Part shown: positions 60,764-64,000 of the stretch, piece by piece
Layout: each line of letters begins with the position of its first letter
Numbering within the stretch: position 1 is the stretch's first letter
Assembly (NCBI GenBank): GCA_040882225.1
Contig: JBBEBR010000014.1
Location: forward strand, 248,001-312,000
From: Gracilimonas sp040882225
GTDB taxonomy: Bacteria; Bacteroidota; Rhodothermia; Balneolales; Balneolaceae
Reading direction: 5' to 3'
DNA: 64,000 nt
Notes under the pieces: generated by a model
What the model saw: the letters and a program-made list of their open reading frames with translations, nothing else
Databases searched by the model: none
What the model was told of the DNA's origin: nothing
Translations under genes and position numbers: made by a program

Positions 60764-61566
60764 AATTGTTTTGGCTCATATTATTTATTTTCTCATTTGT
60801 AATAAAGCAAGAGCCAGCTGCTGTAAATGTATATCGGGTTGAACATTCTGACCGGCTAAAAATCTTTGCCAAAAACAATAACATATTCCCGGTTACCATC
60901 GAAGTTGATTTCGATACCGAAAATCTTGAACCAACAAGATACCTGCCTTATACAGGAGTGCTAAATTCTATGGATAACGAGAATATCCTTGATCTGAAGT
61001 TTAGCGATATTGCCAATGGTTGGAATTACGAAACCACCTACAAGTATTATATGGGCAGCATTTTTGCAAAGCATGATGATAGTTTTGCTTATCGTCTTCC
61101 CTTCAAAAAAGGAAAAGAATACCGGTTATCTCAAGGCTTTGAGGGCGCTTATTCTCATAAAGGTGATCTAAGATATTCTCTGGATTTTAGCTTATCTCTT
61201 AGTGATGAGATTTATGCAGCAAGGGGAGGAGTCGTGGTGGCTTTAGAGGAAAGCAATGATCGCGGGGGCTCCTTAGTGCAATACATGGAATACGCCAATT
61301 ATATTACCATTCTGCATGATGATGGTACTTTTGCAGATTATTCGCACTTAATGAAAAATGGCGTAGATGTGGAGATTGGACAAAAGGTGAGAATGGGGCA
61401 GCTGATCGGATTTTCAGGAGCTACGGGTTATGCTTCGGGCCCACACCTGCATTTTGTTGTGAAAAAAACGAAAAAAGGCGGTGGCTATATTTCCATACCC
61501 ATCAAATTCACAACCAAAGATGGAATAATTTCCCTTCAAGAAGGACAGTCTTACCTCGGATATTGA
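60760..61566 (+). CDS. M23 family metallopeptidase
   Basis: A 268-residue exported peptidase with a hydrophobic N-terminus (about 3-16). The zinc site is seen as H-K-G-D-L-R-Y-S-L-D near 128-137 (H…D) and H-L-H-F near 230-233 (H-x-H). Most M23 enzymes cut peptide cross-bridges in peptidoglycan. The ~100 residues before the catalytic part form a beta-rich domain of unknown role. It is co-translated with the RidA gene and converges with the SPFH operon. Confidence 0.88.
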   Translation: MKLFWLILFIFSFVIKQEPAAVNVYRVEHSDRLKIFAKNNNIFPVTIEVDFDTENLEPTRYLPYTGVLNSMDNENILDLKFSDIANGWNYETTYKYYMGSIFAKHDDSFAYRLPFKKGKEYRLSQGFEGAYSHKGDLRYSLDFSLSLSDEIYAARGGVVVALEESNDRGGSLVQYMEYANYITILHDDGTFADYSHLMKNGVDVEIGQKVRMGQLIGFSGATGYASGPHLHFVVKKTKKGGGYISIPIKFTTKDGIISLQEGQSYLGY

Positions 61567-61575
61567 TTCCACGTT

Positions 61576-62511
61576 CTAACTTTTTTTAATGGTGAGTCCT
61601 TCTAAAGATAAGCCTTCCATCAATGCATCGTAGTTTGAAATATCTTTAGGGAGAATGATACTGTTTTCGCTTCTTCCCAAGCCAGACAGAACATCCAGAT
61701 ATTTTTCCGAAAGTTGTAGCTGCATGGCTTCAGTGCCTCTTGGTTGAGATAGCGCATCTGCGATTTGTTCTATGGAACTCGCCGTTGCTTCTGCAATCGC
61801 TTCAATTTCCTGCGCCATACCTTCTGCTTCATTTATGCGTCGTTGCATTTCTGCTTCAGAAATATTTACAATTTCAGCTCTCACACCCTGGGCATCGTTC
61901 ACTTTAGATCCTTTTACCCCTTCAGATTTTGCGATGATTGCTCTCCGATCCCGTTCTGCGGTCATTTGTCGTTCCATTGCTTTTTGGACTGTTCGGGGCG
62001 TTAGGATATTTTTGATTTCATAACGGTGAACTTTTATTCCCCAGGCATTTTCCATTTCACTTAATACTTTCACTACTTCCATGCTCATTTTGGCACGATC
62101 TTCAAAAGTTTGATCCAGTTCCATTGTTCCCAACACAGATCGGGTAGTAGTTTGAGCAAGCTGGACAGCGGCATATCGATAATTTGTGACTCCATAGCTG
62201 GCATTCACCGGATCCATCACACTGATATAAATAACCCCGTCAACTTCCACTTTCACATTATCTTTGGTGAAGCATTCCTGCGGCTCAACCTCTATGGTTT
62301 CTTCGCGAAGATCCTGCTTATAAACCACTTTGTCGATGAAAGGAATAAGAGCATGGAAACCAGGCCCCAGCGTCTTGTGGTAATTTCCAAGCCTCTCTAC
62401 GATATAGGCGAACTGATTGGGCACCAATCTCAAAGCCTGTATGAATTTGAACATCACATAAACAGAGAATAGTCCTAATAATATTTGGCTGATTGTTTCA
62501 ATGATTCCCAT
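61576..62511 (-). CDS. SPFH/stomatin-like membrane protein (QmcA-type), gene 3 of the NfeD operon
   Basis: A 311-residue protein: one N-terminal helix (about 6-22), SPFH/Band 7 domain (about 24-180, with V-E-R-L-G-N-Y near 39-45 and P-G-F-H-A-L-I-P near 51-58) and a helical C-terminal part. SPFH proteins form large membrane rings that organise microdomains or regulate proteases. It follows the other SPFH gene after only 2 nt, and both follow NfeD. Confidence 0.92.
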   Translation of the reverse strand: MGIIETISQILLGLFSVYVMFKFIQALRLVPNQFAYIVERLGNYHKTLGPGFHALIPFIDKVVYKQDLREETIEVEPQECFTKDNVKVEVDGVIYISVMDPVNASYGVTNYRYAAVQLAQTTTRSVLGTMELDQTFEDRAKMSMEVVKVLSEMENAWGIKVHRYEIKNILTPRTVQKAMERQMTAERDRRAIIAKSEGVKGSKVNDAQGVRAEIVNISEAEMQRRINEAEGMAQEIEAIAEATASSIEQIADALSQPRGTEAMQLQLSEKYLDVLSGLGRSENSIILPKDISNYDALMEGLSLEGLTIKKS

Positions 62512-62513
62512 GG

Positions 62514-63449
62514 TTATTTATCTCCCATAGTTTTGGATGTATTTTTTGTGTGATTGCTGATGGTGCCAACTCCTTCAAAAAACGTTTTTAAATTTGCGGT
62601 TTCGGTTGGTAACACCGAGACGTTTGAGTTTTTGATAATTTTCCCAAACTGTTTTATGTATTGTTCTACCAGTTTGGTTTTTACAGCGAGTTCTCCGCCC
62701 GGACGTTCAATAGCCTCGGCTACTCTTCGGAGGCCTTTCGCGGTAGCTGTAGCAACCAGTTCAATTTCCTTAGCCCGGCCTTTAGCCTCATTGATTCGTC
62801 GTTGACGCTGAGCTTCAGAAACCAAAACCTGACTTTGTTGCTCTCCTTCGGATTCAAAAATACGAGCTTGCCGGTGGCCTTCTGAGTTGGTTATCTCGGC
62901 ACGTTTTTCTCTTTCAGCTTCCATTTGGCGCTCCATGGTATCAACAATTTCATTGGAAGGCCGGATGTTTTTTATTTCATACCGTAAAACTTTGATCCCC
63001 CAGGGATCGGCGGCTTTATCAATCTCACGGACTATATTTTCATTCATCATTTCCCGTTCTGAAAACGTATCATCAAGAGTGATTTTTCCGATTTCGCTCC
63101 GCATGGTAGTTTGTGCAAGGTTCACAGCCGCCGCTTGGTAATTGGAAATGCCATAGCTGGCTTTATGAGAATCCATCACTTTTAAATATACGAGGCCATC
63201 AACAGCCACCTCAATATTATCGTTTGTGATACACGTTTGGCTGGGAACATCTAAAACTTGTTCACGCATTTCCTGGCTATAAGCTGGCCGGTCAACAAAA
63301 GGGATTAAGAAATGAAATCCCGGTTTTAGTGTTTTTTTGAACTTGCCCAGCCGTTCCTGAATTACTTCTTCACGCATTTCAACTATTTGGAAAAGGCGTG
63401 TTAAAATGAAATACAATACTACAACGGTGATTAAAAGAGTGGTCCACAT
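62514..63449 (-). CDS. SPFH/stomatin-like membrane protein, gene 2 of the NfeD operon
   Basis: A 311-residue protein with start M-W-T-T-L-L-I-T-V-V-V-L at 63449, one helix (about 3-20), SPFH domain (about 22-180: I-Q-E-R-L-G-K-F and P-G-F-H-F-L-I-P) and helical tail. The longer frame to 63515 overlaps NfeD and is not needed. It is paralogous to the next gene (61576-62511), with blocks such as Y-E-I-K-N-I and N-L-A-Q-T-T-M-R in common. Two different SPFH subunits may form a mixed ring. Confidence 0.9.
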   Translation of the reverse strand: MWTTLLITVVVLYFILTRLFQIVEMREEVIQERLGKFKKTLKPGFHFLIPFVDRPAYSQEMREQVLDVPSQTCITNDNIEVAVDGLVYLKVMDSHKASYGISNYQAAAVNLAQTTMRSEIGKITLDDTFSEREMMNENIVREIDKAADPWGIKVLRYEIKNIRPSNEIVDTMERQMEAEREKRAEITNSEGHRQARIFESEGEQQSQVLVSEAQRQRRINEAKGRAKEIELVATATAKGLRRVAEAIERPGGELAVKTKLVEQYIKQFGKIIKNSNVSVLPTETANLKTFFEGVGTISNHTKNTSKTMGDK

Positions 63450-63450
63450 A

Positions 63451-63948
63451 TCAGTTTGTTTTGGGTTCTTTAAGTTTATTTTCTTGAGAGTCAATAATTC
63501 CAACAGGCTCCACAATCCAGGTGGTATTGTCGCGGTATTTTATACGAACCTGAACACCGGCGGGAATTTCTCCCTCAAGAGTGCGGGCTTGCCAGGAAAT
63601 TCCCTGGAAACGAATTCTCCCGCTGTTATCTTCATCATTTAAGGGTTCAATTACTTCTACTATTTGATCCATCGCTTCATAATCCTCATCTGCATATTTG
63701 AAAGAAGTTTCCGCAGGAAAATATTTTCGCAAAAAAGGCCGAATCAAAATGGTAAGTGCGGTAGAGGTGAATAACCAGGTAAAGGTTGCTATGAAGGGAT
63801 CTTCCAAAAATCCAAAAAACCGAAGAGCGCCAACTGCAAGACCACTAATTCCTAAAAGAAAAGCAACGCCTCCCGGAATCAAAGCTTCCAGAACCATCAG
63901 CACAATTCCGCCGATCAGAAACAGCCAGGTTAATAGTTCGCCATCCAT
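63451..63948 (-). CDS. NfeD family protein, gene 1 of the SPFH operon
   Basis: A 165-residue protein with three N-terminal helices (about 8-75; L-E-A-L-I-P-G-G near 20-27 is typical of NfeD) and a C-terminal OB-fold (about 90-155, with G-R-I-R-F-Q-G-I-S-W-Q-A-R). NfeD proteins commonly accompany stomatin/SPFH genes and form a complex with them at the membrane. It ends 1 nt before the next SPFH start. The bases beyond 63949 hold its promoter, but I see no clear box. Confidence 0.92.
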   Translation of the reverse strand: MDGELLTWLFLIGGIVLMVLEALIPGGVAFLLGISGLAVGALRFFGFLEDPFIATFTWLFTSTALTILIRPFLRKYFPAETSFKYADEDYEAMDQIVEVIEPLNDEDNSGRIRFQGISWQARTLEGEIPAGVQVRIKYRDNTTWIVEPVGIIDSQENKLKEPKTN

Positions 63949-64000
63949 AGTCCAAGGTGTATAGTTTTATTTTTCTATAGATAGTGAATTGACGAGAAAA

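Overview
The window comes from a member of the Bacteroidota/Rhodothermota/Balneolota assemblage; a Balneolaceae-like marine bacterium is my best guess. Supporting signs are TonB receptor/DUF4249 lipoprotein pairs, many Sec-exported proteins ending in an A-Q cleavage site, weak or absent Shine-Dalgarno sites, TAnnTTTG-type -7 promoter elements, and a tmRNA tag (…DNNYSYRLAA) resembling, from memory, the Salinibacter tag. No 16S rRNA or tRNA gene is present to settle the lineage.

Left part (1-28.8 kb) is ordinary chromosome. It holds a truncated ornithine/acetylornithine aminotransferase, tex, two YceI proteins around a putative porin, an inositol-monophosphatase-family enzyme followed by a catalytically dead M1-like protein, an ABC-2 exporter, glgA-glgC, a PGRP-type amidase, sucD, dnaG, a DUF4159 protein, an outer-membrane protein, two tandem TonB receptor/DUF4249 pairs, a DUF72 protein and ssrA (tmRNA).

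Middle part (28.8-46.3 kb) is accessory and AT-rich. It begins just after ssrA with a RAYT (REP-associated transposase) gene. Seven full palindromes and one half copy of a single REP-like family lie only in this stretch, two of them inside reading frames. It then holds a beta-barrel protein, two alpha/beta hydrolases, an RluA pseudouridine synthase and an HTH-membrane protein. Next is a 1.3 kb non-coding block with about twelve degenerate 21-nt repeats and two adjacent DnaA boxes, which could be a replication origin. After that comes a tight five-gene defence operon: a 1625-aa type ISP-like restriction-modification enzyme, SIR2, HerA, KTSC and DUF2130. Two 118-bp direct repeats (34010 and 45578) bracket the origin-like block and the operon. 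An antitoxin with a truncated toxin closes the region.

Right part (46.3-64 kb) is again housekeeping, mostly on the + strand: a kynureninase-like enzyme, recA-recX-AI-2E transporter, purN-purH, the complete rod-shape operon mreB-mreC-mreD-mrdA-rodA, rnhB, a VWA protein, RidA, an M23 peptidase, and an NfeD plus two SPFH/stomatin operon on the minus strand.

The main candidate for something new is the defence operon. Restriction-modification, a SIR2-HerA pair (an established anti-phage combination) and two uncharacterised proteins, one with a PD-(D/E)XK-like signature, are separated by only 1-5 nt and so probably act from one transcript.
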